Below are positions 25,474 to 33,974 of a stretch of DNA of 64,000 nucleotides, one piece after another; the first letter of the stretch is position 1; every line of letters starts with the position of its first letter. A program made the translations under genes and the position numbers. The notes under the pieces are model-generated. The model was not told the origin of the DNA. It searched no databases and saw only the letters and a list, made by a program, of their open reading frames with translations. This DNA comes from CAYVTM01 sp964454645 (GTDB lineage: Bacteria; Bacteroidota; Bacteroidia; Sphingobacteriales; Sphingobacteriaceae): contig CAYVTM010000004.1 in NCBI GenBank assembly GCA_964454645.1, forward strand, positions 62,001-126,000, given 5' to 3'.

Positions 25474-27036
25474 ATGAGATTCGAAATGCTTAAAGACAAA
25501 TCATCGATCATCAAGGTTATTGGTATCGGTGGTGGCGGTGGTAATGCTGTAAACCACATGTATAAGCAAGGTATCGTAGGTGTTGATTTCATCATCTGCA
25601 ACACCGATGCACAAGCTCTGGAGTTAAGTCCTATTCCCAATAAAGTCCAGTTAGGTGCAAGCCTTACCGAAGGCCGCGGTGCAGGCTCTATCCCTGAAGT
25701 AGGTAAGAATTCGGCGATAGAATCGATCGACGATGTAAAAGATTTATTAGGGCCACAAACCCGCATGGTATTTATTACTGCCGGAATGGGTGGAGGTACG
25801 GGTACGGGGGCAAGCCCGATTATTGCTCAGGCTGCTAAAGAAATGGGAGTGCTAACGGTAGGGATTGTTACAACTCCTTTTGCTTTTGAAGGTAAACGTC
25901 GTAAGCAACAAGCTGATGATGGGTTGGAAGAGTTGAAGCAACATGTAGATACATTGTTAGTGATCTCGAATGATAAGCTTCGTGAAATGTATGGAAATTT
26001 AACTTTATCGAATGCATTTGCCGAAGCTGATAATATTTTAACGACAGCGGCAAAAGGTATTGCTGAAATTATTACGGTTCCGGGCTATATTAACGTCGAT
26101 TTTGAAGATGTGAAAACAGTTATGCAAAGCAGCGGTGTTGCCATCATGGGATCTGCTTCTGCAGAAGGCGAAGGCCGTGCCTATAAAGCGGTTCAGGAAG
26201 CGCTGAACTCTCCCTTGTTGAACGATAATGAAATTGAAGGCGCCCGTTATATCTTATTAAATATTACTTCAGGTAATCAGGAAGTATTGATGGATGAGGT
26301 ATCGGAAATTACTGATTACATTCAGAATCAGGCCGGACTTACTGCCGATATTATATGGGGAAATTGTTACGATGAAACCTTAGGGGATAAAATCTGTGTC
26401 ACTTTAATCGCAACCGGGTTCCAAACCAAAGAAGAACGTTTTAATCGCATACAGTTGAATGCCGATAAAAAAATAGTAGAGTTGGAAACAAAAGCTCCGG
26501 AAGCTCCGCCATTGGAAATTGTACCACCTGTTGAATCCGAAGTGCTTAGGAAAGCTCCTGCAATGGTATTGAAGACAAATACAGGAAATACTTTGCAACA
26601 AGGGTCTGCATCAAAAGCTGCTCCTGCAAAAAAACAAGTAAAGCAGGTAAATCTGTTTGATTTTATTCCGAAAGAAGAACCTCCTGCTCCCGCTCCAAAA
26701 GAAGAAGAACCCTTCCGTCTTTTGCAGACAGATGAGATGGAGTTTAAGATCATTACTAAAACAAAAGAGGAAACAGATCGTGAAGAGGAGTTGGATGAGC
26801 AGTTGCGTAAAAATAAAGACCGTATTGCACGCTTAAAAGAATTGAGTATGAAATTGCGTACACCAACAGGACTTAATGATTTGGAAAATGAGCCGGCATA
26901 TAAACGTAAAAATCAAAATTTAGATCAGGCGCCTCATTCGTCCGAATCGCAGTTGTCGCGATATACCGTATCGAATGAAGATGGTCAGGCCGAAATACGC
27001 TCGAACAATTCATTCTTACACGATAATGTGGACTAA
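25474..27036 (+). CDS. ftsZ: Cell division protein FtsZ
   Basis: Tubulin-like GTPase forming the cytokinetic ring. The 520-residue protein has GIGGGGGNAVNHM (about 17-29), the GTP signature GGGTGTGASP (about 107-116) and the T7 loop region NVDFEDVKT (about 207-215). A long variable linker of about 150 residues (about 330-480, rich in Pro, Glu, Lys) precedes the conserved C-terminal tail, which ends SNNSFLHDNVD. Extra length against the roughly 380-residue E. coli protein is all in the linker, normal for Bacteroidota. It is the last gene of the cluster and is followed by a strong terminator. Confidence 0.97.
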   Translation: MRFEMLKDKSSIIKVIGIGGGGGNAVNHMYKQGIVGVDFIICNTDAQALELSPIPNKVQLGASLTEGRGAGSIPEVGKNSAIESIDDVKDLLGPQTRMVFITAGMGGGTGTGASPIIAQAAKEMGVLTVGIVTTPFAFEGKRRKQQADDGLEELKQHVDTLLVISNDKLREMYGNLTLSNAFAEADNILTTAAKGIAEIITVPGYINVDFEDVKTVMQSSGVAIMGSASAEGEGRAYKAVQEALNSPLLNDNEIEGARYILLNITSGNQEVLMDEVSEITDYIQNQAGLTADIIWGNCYDETLGDKICVTLIATGFQTKEERFNRIQLNADKKIVELETKAPEAPPLEIVPPVESEVLRKAPAMVLKTNTGNTLQQGSASKAAPAKKQVKQVNLFDFIPKEEPPAPAPKEEEPFRLLQTDEMEFKIITKTKEETDREEELDEQLRKNKDRIARLKELSMKLRTPTGLNDLENEPAYKRKNQNLDQAPHSSESQLSRYTVSNEDGQAEIRSNNSFLHDNVD

Positions 27037-27062
27037 GCTTTAAGGCAAGGAATATTAAAATG

Positions 27063-27095
27063 AAAGGGGTGTTTGATTTGCAAGCACCCCTTTTT
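27063..27095 (+). terminator. Terminator of the dcw cluster
   Basis: AAAGGGGTGTTTG (27063-27075) pairs with CAAGCACCCCTTT (27081-27093) around a five-base loop, with one G-T pair, and runs into TTTTT. It separates ftsZ from the convergent genes. Confidence 0.92.
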
Positions 27096-27168
27096 ATATT
27101 CAGAACGTAAATTAATTTTATGCTTGAGACAGCTGAGGTTGTGCAATTGCCCCTGCTGATTAGTAAAC

Positions 27169-27606
27169 TCAATTTTGCTTCGCTCTCAATAATTTCAATA
27201 ATTCGCGTTTGAAATCTTCCTGAGTATGATAAAACTGAGCCACCTTTTTAACGGGTAATACCGATTTGAATTTTTCGTGGTACTTACTCTCGATATTCAG
27301 CTTAGCCTGACGATATTTTATTTCTCCGTCAACCAGGGCTTCTGCTTCGGCGTCACTTAATTTATTGATTTGTTCTTTATCGAAGTTTATTTTTAGCCGG
27401 GTTTGTTTACGTAACTCACGTAACTCATCCTGCATCGCATTATAAACCGGCCAAAATTTTTGAGCTTCTTCAGTACTGAGATTGAGCTGTTGTGTATAGT
27501 ATGCTATACGGAACGATTCTATTTTTTCTCTTTTACTTTGCTGGCTTTGTGCCATAGCAAACGTCCAGGGTAAAAGAATAAATGCAAATACGATTAGCTT
27601 TTTCAT
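27169..27606 (-). CDS. Small periplasmic protein of an ECF-sigma operon
   Basis: A 145-residue exported protein with a signal peptide (1-20, ending AMAQ) and a helical, highly charged mature part: LSTEEAQKFWPVYNAMQDELRELR-type sequence near residues 40-65 resembles the LTxxQ/Spy-like helical proteins often labelled sensors of ECF sigma factors in Bacteroidota. It comes 4 bp after the gene for the probable anti-sigma factor and is the last of that cassette. A longer frame from 27639 would overlap that gene and spoil the signal peptide. A role in sensing envelope stress is inferred from context only. Confidence 0.7.
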   Translation of the reverse strand: MKKLIVFAFILLPWTFAMAQSQQSKREKIESFRIAYYTQQLNLSTEEAQKFWPVYNAMQDELRELRKQTRLKINFDKEQINKLSDAEAEALVDGEIKYRQAKLNIESKYHEKFKSVLPVKKVAQFYHTQEDFKRELLKLLRAKQN

Positions 27607-27610
27607 GATA

Positions 27611-28042
27611 TTATAATTGTTCAAAAAGGGTTTCTTCATCGATTAATTGAATAATAACTGCCGAACTGATCGGGTCTTCGGAAAAGAAATCAGTTTGTAA
27701 ATCTGATTCCAAAGCCATTTCGATTAGGGTAGCTTCATCCAGTTCAGGCATATAATATTCTCCTAAGCTGAGTGTTTGTTCGGGGCTTTCTTGTGTAGCA
27801 AAATTTGAGAGATACAAGCTAAAAGAAAGGATAATAAATGCGGCGGCAGCTGCATATCTGAAGATCGGCCTTCGGTATAAAGGAATGACTTTAGTTTGTT
27901 CTTCCAAACGTATCCGTTCTTGTATGCGTGCGGAAAGGCTATCGAAATAGCCTTCCGGTACTTGCAGCATACTGTTTTCGTTTTTCATTTCCTGAAGAAA
28001 CTGAGGTAGATCAGGGTCGGTATTTTGTAGCTTTTTATTCAT
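27611..28042 (-). CDS. Probable membrane anti-sigma factor
   Basis: A 143-residue protein with a cytosolic N-terminal half (about 1-58, containing VPEGYFDSLSARIQERI), one membrane helix (about 62-80) and an acidic periplasmic tail. The YF-x-x-L segment near residue 32 is typical of small Bacteroidota proteins encoded after ECF sigma genes. There is no zinc motif (HxxxCxxC), so a classical ZAS-type mechanism is not expected. It follows the sigma gene by 33 bp. Confidence 0.65.
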   Translation of the reverse strand: MNKKLQNTDPDLPQFLQEMKNENSMLQVPEGYFDSLSARIQERIRLEEQTKVIPLYRRPIFRYAAAAAFIILSFSLYLSNFATQESPEQTLSLGEYYMPELDEATLIEMALESDLQTDFFSEDPISSAVIIQLIDEETLFEQL

Positions 28043-28075
28043 AACAGAGCATAAGACACAATTTCCGGAAAAGGT

Positions 28076-28627
28076 TTAATGGGACCGGATATATTCTTCA
28101 ATTTTTTTTACGGCGATATGATAGGAGGCTTTTAAAGCCCCTTCGCTGGTTCCCAGCATCTTCGACATCTCCTCGTATTTAATCTCATCGTAATAGCGCA
28201 TATTAAATACCAGGCGCTGCTTTTCGGGTAAACTTTGGATGGCCTGTTCGAGTTTTCTGACCAGTTCATCCCCATCTATGCTATCTAAACCCATATTTTT
28301 CGCTTCCATCACAGGAGCTACATCGTCCCAGGAAACGCGGATTGTACGGTTCTTTTTATTGAGGAAGCTAATGCATTCGTTGCTGGCAATGCGATAGAGC
28401 CATGTGAAAAGCTGGGAGTCTTCGCGAAAATTCTCCAATCCTTTCCAGGCTTTTATAAATACATCCTGTACCAAATCATCGGTATCGTCGTGGTCAACAA
28501 CCATACGGCGAATATGCCAATATACGCGTTGTTGGTATTTTTTGAGAATAAGATTAAAAGCCTGCTCTTTCGTTTGCGGATCGCGAAAGAGTGCTAGCAA
28601 TTGTTTGTCGTCTGATTCTTCTTTCAA
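28076..28627 (-). CDS. ECF-family RNA polymerase sigma factor
   Basis: A 183-residue sigma-70 family protein with region 2 (about 22-95, including DDTDDLVQDVFIKAW and LFTWLYRIASNECISF) and region 4 (about 125-180, including LPEKQRLVFNMRYYDE and MLGTSEGALKASYHIAVKKI). It should direct polymerase to a stress regulon under control of the next gene. Translation appears to start at a TTG at 28627; no ATG occurs before residue 42 and the N-terminus fits the family. It lies 23 bp after a transketolase subunit gene, so it may be transcribed from that operon. Confidence 0.92.
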   Translation of the reverse strand: MKEESDDKQLLALFRDPQTKEQAFNLILKKYQQRVYWHIRRMVVDHDDTDDLVQDVFIKAWKGLENFREDSQLFTWLYRIASNECISFLNKKNRTIRVSWDDVAPVMEAKNMGLDSIDGDELVRKLEQAIQSLPEKQRLVFNMRYYDEIKYEEMSKMLGTSEGALKASYHIAVKKIEEYIRSH

Positions 28628-28650
28628 ATGAATGTAGCTTACAATTGTTT

Positions 28651-29604
28651 TTAGCGACGTTTCATAACGGCATGCACAGCCTTAACGATATTGGGTGTGT
28701 CGAGCCCGTATTTTTTCATCAATTGATCGGGAGTACCACTTTCTCCGAAAGAATCATTTACGGCAACCATTTCGATTGGGCATGGAAATTTTTCGGCAAG
28801 AAGCTGAGCGATGCTGTCTCCTAATCCACCGTTTTTTTGATGTTCTTCAGCGGTTACCACACATTTGGTTTTGCGTACAGAATTGATCACTGCTTCAATA
28901 TCGAGCGGTTTAATGGTATGTATATTAATGATATCGGCATTAATTCCCATTTCGGCTAATTGCATACCTGCTTCGATGGCTTTCCATACCAAATGGCCCG
29001 TAGCGAAAATGCTCACATCTTTTCCTTCATTTAATATCAGCGCTTTCCCGATCTGGAAGTTTTGATTGTCCGGAGTAAAGTTAGGGACTGCCGGGCGGCC
29101 GAAACGTAAATATACCGGACCGGCGTAATTTGCTATGGCAATGGTAGCTGCTTTGGTTTGGTTATAATCGCAGGGATTAATTACAACCATGTTCGGCAAC
29201 ATTTTCATTAAGCCTATATCTTCTAATATTTGATGCGTTGCGCCATCTTCGCCTAAAGTAAGCCCGGCATGAGAAGCACATATTTTAACATTTTTCTGTG
29301 AGTAAGCTACCGACTGACGGATCTGATCATAAACTCTTCCTGTAGAAAAATTTGCAAAAGTCCCTGTAAAAGGAATTTTCCCTCCGATTGTCATTCCGGC
29401 AGCTAAACCAATCATGTTTGCTTCAGCTATACCCACCTGAAAAAAACGATCCGGAAATTCTTTGGCAAAAGCATCCATTTTTAAGGAGCCTGTCAGGTCG
29501 GCACAAAGCGCAACGACCTGTGGGTTATTTTTTCCTAATTCAAGAAGTCCTGCTCCAAATCCCGAACGGGTATCTTTTTTTTCGGTGTATGTAAACTGTT
29601 TCAT
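28651..29604 (-). CDS. Transketolase, C-terminal subunit
   Basis: The 317-residue second half of a split transketolase, holding the pyrimidine-binding and C-terminal domains. Motifs include MIGLAAGMTIGG (about 64-75), the DQIRQSVAYS segment (about 92-101) with the family's SHAGLTLGEDGATHQ (about 110-124), and GHLVWKA in the C-terminal part. With the N-terminal subunit (32452-33294) it should form a thiamine-diphosphate enzyme exchanging two-carbon units in the pentose phosphate pathway. In split systems the two genes usually lie side by side; here two VWA-protein genes stand between them. Confidence 0.92.
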   Translation of the reverse strand: MKQFTYTEKKDTRSGFGAGLLELGKNNPQVVALCADLTGSLKMDAFAKEFPDRFFQVGIAEANMIGLAAGMTIGGKIPFTGTFANFSTGRVYDQIRQSVAYSQKNVKICASHAGLTLGEDGATHQILEDIGLMKMLPNMVVINPCDYNQTKAATIAIANYAGPVYLRFGRPAVPNFTPDNQNFQIGKALILNEGKDVSIFATGHLVWKAIEAGMQLAEMGINADIINIHTIKPLDIEAVINSVRKTKCVVTAEEHQKNGGLGDSIAQLLAEKFPCPIEMVAVNDSFGESGTPDQLMKKYGLDTPNIVKAVHAVMKRR

Positions 29605-29617
29605 AATCTTAATATAG

Positions 29618-31021
29618 CTAAAATTTTATGGTTGCTGAACTGCCCGAAGATACTTTAAATTTTTCTTCCCGGGTAGTCATTGCTTTTTTGGATCCTTTGT
29701 TTTTATAAACGATGCGATAGTTTCCGGGTTGTAAAGTAATCGTTTCTGTAACTGTATTCCCGTTGATGTCGCATACCCATTCCAAATCCTGTCCGCGCTC
29801 AATATAAATATTCCCATATACCGGAACATTATTGGTATTTAACAAGGTGATAATTCCTGGAGCCGGAATTTTTACAAAAGTCGTTTCACTTTGTCGTACC
29901 CGGACATTTTGTACCGTTAGCCGGGGTAAAGTTAATATATCGAGGTCGTAGGTCCCTGTCAAATAGCTTTTCCTTTGCCCGAGATTTAATACATCAATTA
30001 TTTCGTTGCTGCCTTGTTGTTTTACTAAGGATGCTAATTCTTTATAAGAGCTTAATCCGTCAATCTGAATACTTATATCTCCTTGTGCCGTACGTGCTTT
30101 AATTATATTGTGCGTATTGGCGGTAATGCTTACATTATCAATCTGTACGGGAGGAATGGTATGTATTGTTAATGAATAATCGTTTACCGGATCAATTTGT
30201 AATGTATCCGGATTTCCTCTGGAATTAAGGGTATGCACAAAATTATAGCGAACGATTCCGGAGTTGCGGTCGTAAAAAGTTACAGGTATATTGGTTTCTG
30301 TAGCTTTCCCATTTTCATCCAATAAATTTATTTGTGTTGTTGTATTATTCAGAATCGTATTCATCACACTTTGTAGTGAACGCTTGAATCCGATTTCATC
30401 GGATGCATCATCATAACGGCCGATACAATCAAAAGTACGTGCAGCTTCGGGGCTTAATCCCAAACCAATAATAAAGGGTTGAAGGATGACTCCTTTGCGT
30501 TGTAATTTTTTTGAAATTTCACAGGCATTGCCATCGCAGGATTCAATACCATCTGTAATTAATACAATGATGTTTCTTGTTTTTTCGGTAGTATAAGTAA
30601 AGTCGTTGGCACATTGATCCAATGCGTAAGCAATGGGTGTAATCCCGCGACAACTTAAACTGTTGAGTTTTGATTTGATCATGTTTGCATTCAACGGACG
30701 AATAGGTGCCTCTAAACGTGTGTCTCTGCAATCGTTTGCAGACAAGGGTGATAAACTTCCGAATACACGTAACCCCATTTCAACATCGGGGATACGTTGT
30801 AAAGAATCAACCATATTTGATAATATGGTACGGGATATACGAAAGCGATTCGAACTGCCCCAGTTATTCATCATACTTCCCGAAGCATCCAAAACAAAAA
30901 GAATACGGGTCTTTACTTTTTCGGGACTTTTTGTTTGTGCATACGAACTGTTCATAAAAGTGCCGAGCAATACACTTGTCAGTATAAGCTTAAGCAAACA
31001 GATATGCTTTTTTATGTTCAT
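29618..31021 (-). CDS. Secreted von Willebrand A domain protein (second of a pair)
   Basis: A 467-residue exported protein: signal peptide 1-28 ending SYAQ, then a VWA domain (about 38-225) with an intact metal site, DASGSM (Asp45, Ser47, Ser49), a Thr in RGITPIA (about 134) and ITDGIESC (about 160). The C-terminal half (about 240-467) consists of beta-rich repeats with a recurring DLDxLTLPR core and no motif that I can name. It is a clear paralogue of the next gene upstream, to which it is joined with 1 bp between. VWA domains bind protein ligands through the metal; partner unknown. Confidence 0.87.
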   Translation of the reverse strand: MNIKKHICLLKLILTSVLLGTFMNSSYAQTKSPEKVKTRILFVLDASGSMMNNWGSSNRFRISRTILSNMVDSLQRIPDVEMGLRVFGSLSPLSANDCRDTRLEAPIRPLNANMIKSKLNSLSCRGITPIAYALDQCANDFTYTTEKTRNIIVLITDGIESCDGNACEISKKLQRKGVILQPFIIGLGLSPEAARTFDCIGRYDDASDEIGFKRSLQSVMNTILNNTTTQINLLDENGKATETNIPVTFYDRNSGIVRYNFVHTLNSRGNPDTLQIDPVNDYSLTIHTIPPVQIDNVSITANTHNIIKARTAQGDISIQIDGLSSYKELASLVKQQGSNEIIDVLNLGQRKSYLTGTYDLDILTLPRLTVQNVRVRQSETTFVKIPAPGIITLLNTNNVPVYGNIYIERGQDLEWVCDINGNTVTETITLQPGNYRIVYKNKGSKKAMTTREEKFKVSSGSSATIKF

Positions 31022-31022
31022 A

Positions 31023-32441
31023 TTAAAAACTAATAGTGGTGGCTATGCTCGATGTAATGTTTACTTTTTTAGTGATACTCGATTTAGTGCTTTGTGCATT
31101 TTTTGCACGAAACAGTAATTCATAGGATCCGGGTTGCAACTGTACGCTTTCCGATGCATTGTTGACAGAAACGGTATATACATAAATTAATTCCTGATCT
31201 TCTTTCTTAAAAATCGTTAAATATCCCGGAACGGTTTTGCGCAGGTTTAAAGTGCCGGGAGATGCAATCGTAATTACTTTTTGTTTGGATTGACTAATCA
31301 TTACATCCGAAAAATACATGCGGGGAAGTGTTAATACTTCAAGATCGTAGCTGTCGGTTAAATAATTTTGAGTGCTGTTTATATCCTGTACATTGATAAT
31401 CTTATTGTCTTTACGAACGATACACTTCAAACTCTTATACTTCATTGCTCCCGTCATCTGTATTCGCATCGAGCCCTGAGCTGCTTCAATAGCTTTGGTT
31501 ACATGCTTGCCTTGCACCAGTTGTACATTTTTAAGAGTTACGGATGGAAGTGTATGAACTTTTACCTGATACGTACTTGAAGGGTCAACATATAAAGTGT
31601 CGGGATTACCGGCAGCATTAATGGTATGGAAAATATTATACCTGATCTGCCCGTTCGCAATATCTTTAAAGGTCATATTTACATTAGTTTCTGTCGGGCG
31701 TTCGGCTTCGTTCAGTAAATTTATTTGTAAAGTAGTAGGATTTAAAATATTAGTGATGATTACATGTGAGATAATAGTTGTACTTGCCTCTTCTTTCATG
31801 TCATACACGATTCCTACGCAATCGAATAATTTTTTCTGATCTTCAGATAGCCCCAGCCCGATAATATAAGGGCGAAGATAGATTCCTGCCGATTGAAGTT
31901 TCAGAGACGCTTCGCAAGCATTGCCCGAACAATTCTCAAAACCATCGGTAATCAGAATAATTACATTTTTACTTTCTGTCTTTGATAAAGGGAAATCGCT
32001 TATTGCTTGTTCCAAAGATAACGCAATAGGGGAATGCCCTTTCGGTTGAATATTTCCGATGAATACTTGTACCTGTTGTTGTGAAGTTTTACCAAAGGGA
32101 AGTTCTAATCGGGTATCGTTGCAGTCGGTTTTGTCGCGCGGACTCTGATGTCCGAAAACCCGAACAGCAAAATCAATGTTTTCACGACGTAAACTATCCG
32201 TCATTCGGGCAAGCACCGATTTGGCTGCCGACATTTTATTGGTATTGTTCCATTTTCCTTCCATACTTCCCGAAGCGTCAAGGATAAACAAGACACGTGT
32301 ATTGTTTTGGGAAATGATGCGTGATTGAGCGGATGCCGGCCTGAAATTCAGAAAGAAACAAGCAGCCAAAAGGATGAGCATCCCTGGAAGCGTAAAAGGC
32401 TTAATGAAAAAATGTATATGTTGCGGTGTAGAACCCTTCAA
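31023..32441 (-). CDS. Secreted von Willebrand A domain protein (first of a pair)
   Basis: A 472-residue paralogue of the gene that follows it. A hydrophobic leader ends SAQ (about 39); the VWA domain (about 48-240) has DASGSM (Asp55, Ser57, Ser59), KGHSPIA (about 145) and ITDGFENC (about 170). Cys pairs in GNACE and DCxG segments are shared by both copies. The C-terminal half again carries DLEVLTLPR. The start is uncertain: TTG at 32441, 10 bp after the transketolase subunit stop codon, or ATG at 32381, which would give a leader without positive charge. The pair looks like a local duplication. Confidence 0.85.
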   Translation of the reverse strand: MKGSTPQHIHFFIKPFTLPGMLILLAACFFLNFRPASAQSRIISQNNTRVLFILDASGSMEGKWNNTNKMSAAKSVLARMTDSLRRENIDFAVRVFGHQSPRDKTDCNDTRLELPFGKTSQQQVQVFIGNIQPKGHSPIALSLEQAISDFPLSKTESKNVIILITDGFENCSGNACEASLKLQSAGIYLRPYIIGLGLSEDQKKLFDCVGIVYDMKEEASTTIISHVIITNILNPTTLQINLLNEAERPTETNVNMTFKDIANGQIRYNIFHTINAAGNPDTLYVDPSSTYQVKVHTLPSVTLKNVQLVQGKHVTKAIEAAQGSMRIQMTGAMKYKSLKCIVRKDNKIINVQDINSTQNYLTDSYDLEVLTLPRMYFSDVMISQSKQKVITIASPGTLNLRKTVPGYLTIFKKEDQELIYVYTVSVNNASESVQLQPGSYELLFRAKNAQSTKSSITKKVNITSSIATTISF

Positions 32442-32451
32442 ACCGAATGAA

Positions 32452-33294
32452 TTAATAATCTTTTAACGTTTCTTCCAGCTGACTTAGTGCAGAAGCTAAT
32501 TGCTCGTCATTCGGAGGGATGCCATGCCATTTATGCGAACCCATCATAAAATCAACTCCTGCACCCATTTCTGTTTTCATCAATATCATTACCGGTTTAG
32601 ATTTGCCGCAAAAGGTTTTTGCTAATTCGAGAGTATTCACAACTTCTTGCATATTATTGCCGTCCATTTCCAAGACAGTCCAGCCAAAAGCTACCCATTT
32701 GGCATGTATGTCACCTAAAGACATCACCTGATCGGTGGAACCATCAATTTGTTGTCCGTTTAGATCGATGGTAGAGATAATATTATCAATTTTATGATGT
32801 GCGGCATACATAGCTGCTTCCCATACTTGTCCTTCTTGTAATTCCCCGTCACCATGCAATGAGTAAACGATAGAAGAATCCTTATTCAATTTTTTTGCCT
32901 GAGCAGCACCCAGAGCTACAGAAAGCCCCTGGCCTAAGGAGCCGGAAGCTATACGTACACCCGGAAGATGTTCGGCAGTTGTCGGGTGTCCTTGTAAACG
33001 GGTATCTATTTTACGGAAAGTTGCTAACTCGGAAACTTCGAAATAGCCCGAACGCGCTAATACTGAATACCAAACCGGAGAGATATGACCGTTGGAAAGG
33101 AAAAATAAATCTTCATGAACTCCATCCATCTGAAATGCCGGTTTATGATTCATTATTTTGAAATACAGAGCTGTTAAAAAGTCGGTGCAGCCTAAAGAGC
33201 CTCCGGGATGTCCCGATTGGCAGGCATGTACCATTCTCACAATGTCTCTTCTGACCTGTGTAGCTATTTTTTCAAGTTCCGAAATACCTGGCAT
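32452..33294 (-). CDS. Transketolase, N-terminal subunit
   Basis: The 280-residue diphosphate-binding half of a split transketolase. It has SGHPGGSLGCTDFL (about 24-37), the GSLGQGLSVALGAA segment (about 117-130) and the thiamine-diphosphate/Mg motif GDGELQEGQVWEA (about 149-161). A frame from 33321 begins with a TTG that lies inside the -7 element of a good promoter, so the ATG at 33294 is taken. It opens a minus-strand run of seven genes ending at 27169. Confidence 0.93.
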   Translation of the reverse strand: MPGISELEKIATQVRRDIVRMVHACQSGHPGGSLGCTDFLTALYFKIMNHKPAFQMDGVHEDLFFLSNGHISPVWYSVLARSGYFEVSELATFRKIDTRLQGHPTTAEHLPGVRIASGSLGQGLSVALGAAQAKKLNKDSSIVYSLHGDGELQEGQVWEAAMYAAHHKIDNIISTIDLNGQQIDGSTDQVMSLGDIHAKWVAFGWTVLEMDGNNMQEVVNTLELAKTFCGKSKPVMILMKTEMGAGVDFMMGSHKWHGIPPNDEQLASALSQLEETLKDY

Positions 33295-33318
33295 ATTATT
33301 ATAGATGTTAGTATGGGT

Positions 33319-33348
33319 CAAATTTATTGATTTTTATTGAGGCTGCAA
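33319..33348 (-). promoter_or_regulatory. Bacteroidota-type promoter of the transketolase/VWA operon
   Basis: On the minus strand TTG (33348-33346) is followed after 19 bp by TAAATTTG (33326-33319), a full match to TAnnTTTG. The ATG at 33294 lies 24 bp further on. Confidence 0.78.
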
Positions 33349-33447
33349 TCTAATATTCTGCTTAAATAACAAAAAGTATAAAATCGCCGTAACCTTTTAA
33401 TCACATTCGCGTAAAAGTATCCAAATCGATATTTAGTTTAGTTAGGC

Positions 33448-33478
33448 AAAAGGCTCCGCAAACTGCGGAGTTTTTTGT
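33448..33478 (-). terminator. Terminator after bcp, possibly bidirectional
   Basis: CTCCGCA and TGCGGAG (33454-33460 and 33464-33470) form a seven-base stem with a three-base loop. On the minus strand CCTTTT follows; on the plus strand TTTTTT. It ends the FAH-M23-bcp unit. Confidence 0.75.
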
Positions 33479-33479
33479 T

Positions 33480-33971
33480 TTAGAGCTTTTGAGAAGCTTT
33501 ATTGCGTTCAATATCAATATAAGCTAATATCTGTTCGGCATGCCGTTTCGACTCTACCTTTTCAAAGATTGTTTCAATAATCCCTTTCTCGTTAATGATA
33601 AAAGTCGTACGGGCTACCCCCATAAACCGGCGCCCATACATGCTTTTTTCAACCCATAGACCATAATCCATGATAATTTTCTTATCAGTGTCGGCAAGAA
33701 GCGGGAAAGGGAGTGAATGTTTTTTGATGTATTTCTGATGCGATTTTTCGGTATCCGGACTAACTCCTATGAGAGCGTATCCTTTTTGAACAAGCAGGTC
33801 GTAATTATCGCGTAAATTACAAGCTTCGGTTGTACAGGTCGGGGTATTGTCTTTGGGATAAAAGAAAAGGATCAGTTTTTTTCCTTTAAAATCCTTTAAA
33901 GAGATAGTTGCTCCATTTTCATTGAACCCTTTGAAATCGGGGGCTTTATCGCCCGCTGATAATTTTGTCAT
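33480..33971 (-). CDS. bcp: Thioredoxin-dependent peroxiredoxin Bcp
   Basis: A 163-residue BCP/PrxQ-family peroxidase reducing hydrogen peroxide and organic peroxides with thioredoxin, in the cytosol. The active-site segment FYPKDNTPTCTTEACNLRD holds the peroxidatic Cys46 and a resolving Cys51 five residues on, the atypical two-Cys pattern. The partner Arg lies in ARTTFIINEKG (about 121). It follows the M23 peptidase gene by 3 bp and is followed by a hairpin terminator. Confidence 0.95.
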   Translation of the reverse strand: MTKLSAGDKAPDFKGFNENGATISLKDFKGKKLILFFYPKDNTPTCTTEACNLRDNYDLLVQKGYALIGVSPDTEKSHQKYIKKHSLPFPLLADTDKKIIMDYGLWVEKSMYGRRFMGVARTTFIINEKGIIETIFEKVESKRHAEQILAYIDIERNKASQKL

Positions 33972-33974
33972 GAT

